This document shows positions 14,836 to 16,030 of a stretch of 16,030 nucleotides of DNA, one piece after another. Both the position numbers and the translations under genes were made by a program. Source of the stretch: a bacterium (GTDB taxonomy: Bacteria; AUK180); NCBI GenBank assembly GCA_030622125.1, contig JAUXGM010000039.1, positions 1 through 16,030 on the forward strand. The letters are read 5' to 3'. The notes under the pieces are model-generated. The model was not told the origin of the DNA. It made no database searches and worked only from the letters and a program-made list of their open reading frames with translations. How positions within the stretch are numbered: the first letter of the stretch is position 1; each line of letters starts with the position of its first letter.

Positions 14836-16030
14836 TTTCTCCTTATTAGCCATAATAATAGCGTTAATGGCTATCCTTAGTGTTCCGTCAAATATATTTT
14901 TAACTCTTGGTTTTATGGTAATTATTTCCTATTTATTAGGGGAGATTTTCGATCATTACAAATTACCAAAGGTTTCCGGATATCTTCTTGTCGGTATTAT
15001 TTTAGGACCGTTTGCACTCAATTTTATAAACATTGAGAGTGCCCTTTCTTTGCAATTCATTGATATGATCACCCTTACTATCATTGCTTTTGTTGTGGGT
15101 AAGGAACTTTCAATAAAAAAATTTAAAAAAGACCTAAAGATAATTATTACCTACACCTTTATCGTTATTTCAGCCACCTTTTTCTTTATGACATTATTTT
15201 CGTACATTATTTACCGTTTTTACCCTTTTATTGGGGAATTACCACATAAAGAAATGGTTATTGTTGCTTTGATCTTTGGTTTTTTAGCTCTTGCAAAATC
15301 TCCTCTAACTACGGTTGCTCTTATGAAAGAGACCAATGCCTATACGAGAACGCCAAGATTAATATTATCTATCACCGTGTTAAAAGATATTATCGTGCTC
15401 GTTGGCTTTGCACTTTTTATGTCGATTCTAAAAGCAAAGGAATTCGGCACAACGGGAAGCCATTTAATTTTCGGAACACTGTGGGAGATATTCGGTTCAT
15501 TTTTGATCGGCTTCGTAATCGGGATGCTCTCCCTACTCTATTTAAAGCATATTAAAGGGCAAAACCTGCTTATGCTGCTGATCCTTGCGATCTTTATAAG
15601 TATTCTCTCTGAGAAACTGCACATAAATAATCTATTGGTCGCAATATCGGTCGGATTTATCATTGAGAATTTTTCTGATCTCGGTGATGAATTTTTAACC
15701 AATGTTGAGATCATATCAACCTTTATCTATATCCTTTTCTTTTCAATAAGGGGGGCAAACCTTGATCTTGAAGTAGTCAAAAGAACCTACTTTATCAGTA
15801 TTCTGCTCCTTGTTTTAAGAACTATCATAACCTATTTTGCTTTACGATTTGCTTCAAAATTGCAAAAAGATACTCCATGGATATATAAATACGGCTGGAG
15901 CGGTTTTATAAATCAATCGGGAGTTACGCTTGCCATTGCTTTGATAATAAAAAACAGTTTTCCGCGATATGTAGATATTGTTGCCATATCCATTTCTCTC
16001 ATAGTAATTACCGACATATTGGGTCCCCCA
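14816..16030 (+). CDS. CPA2 family cation:proton antiporter (KefB/NhaS-like), partial
   Basis: The frame is open from ATG 14816 to the window end (405 codons), with the C-terminus missing. CPA2 hallmarks are: YKLPKVSGYLLVGIILGPFA (48-67), AFVVGKELSIKKF (91-103), LALAKSPLTTVALMKE (157-172), SITVLKDIIVLVGFALF (185-201) carrying the probable ion-coupling Asp191, and GWSGFINQSGVTLAIALII (360-378), equivalent to the family's 'G...RGE' helix though the usual Arg-Gly-Glu is replaced by Asn-Gln-Ser-Gly. It is predicted to exchange Na+ or K+ for H+ across the cytoplasmic membrane. The last visible residues (TDILGPP) belong to the final core helix, so a further C-terminal domain such as TrkA-N/RCK could follow beyond the window. 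It overlaps the preceding gene by 20 bp. Confidence 0.9.
   Translation, partial: MITRYLSFSLLAIIIALMAILSVPSNIFLTLGFMVIISYLLGEIFDHYKLPKVSGYLLVGIILGPFALNFINIESALSLQFIDMITLTIIAFVVGKELSIKKFKKDLKIIITYTFIVISATFFFMTLFSYIIYRFYPFIGELPHKEMVIVALIFGFLALAKSPLTTVALMKETNAYTRTPRLILSITVLKDIIVLVGFALFMSILKAKEFGTTGSHLIFGTLWEIFGSFLIGFVIGMLSLLYLKHIKGQNLLMLLILAIFISILSEKLHINNLLVAISVGFIIENFSDLGDEFLTNVEIISTFIYILFFSIRGANLDLEVVKRTYFISILLLVLRTIITYFALRFASKLQKDTPWIYKYGWSGFINQSGVTLAIALIIKNSFPRYVDIVAISISLIVITDILGPP

Overview
The window is AT-rich (roughly one third G+C by eye), gene-dense bacterial chromosome. Signs of a diderm (outer-membrane) bacterium are an OmpH/Skp-type periplasmic chaperone, an outer-membrane-protein-like sequence ending in Phe, and a lipoprotein with a relaxed, spirochaete-like lipobox (FFSC). 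An LCP (LytR-CpsA-Psr) protein sits beside nadD and yqeK, a grouping also known in spirochaetes. A low-GC spirochaete or one of the low-GC candidate diderm phyla (Cloacimonadota- or Delongbacteria-like) fits, but the sequence alone does not settle the phylum.

Layout. Bases 1-2084 (minus strand) hold an outer-membrane-like protein followed by a lipoprotein with an Ig-like domain, cut by the window edge. They are read from a good promoter at 2144-2172, and a 10-bp hairpin lies just before the first ribosome binding site. Bases 2207-11986 (minus strand) form a tight operon in the order ompH, nadD, yqeK-like HD hydrolase, LCP protein, and two very large exported TPR/DUF3857/transglutaminase-like proteins. 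Every junction in it is an overlap. Bases 12001-12957 are a complete transposase element (RAYT/Y1 type) with perfect 32-bp inverted ends, lodged 4 nt upstream of the ompH ribosome binding site. Bases 12967-16030 (plus strand) hold a divergent operon with a textbook sigma-70 promoter: an EIIA-Ntr-like PTS protein, a small PII-like protein, a diverged antiporter-like membrane protein and a CPA2 cation:proton antiporter that runs off the end.

How the genes work together. The long minus-strand operon joins NAD biosynthesis (nadD), a likely nucleotide hydrolase (yqeK) and envelope biogenesis (OmpH chaperone, LCP ligase, exported transglutaminase-fold proteins). The two giant proteins are collinear paralogues; one keeps the Cys-His-Asp triad (C882, H924, D940) and the other has lost it. 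The plus-strand operon looks like a regulated ion-transport unit: a phosphorylatable EIIA and a PII-like sensor beside two antiporter-fold proteins, only one of which keeps the ion-binding Asp. The same pattern, an intact copy next to a degenerate copy, therefore occurs in both operons. There is no CRISPR array, tRNA, rRNA or clear intrinsic terminator, and no gene-free stretch longer than about 140 bases outside the annotated elements.
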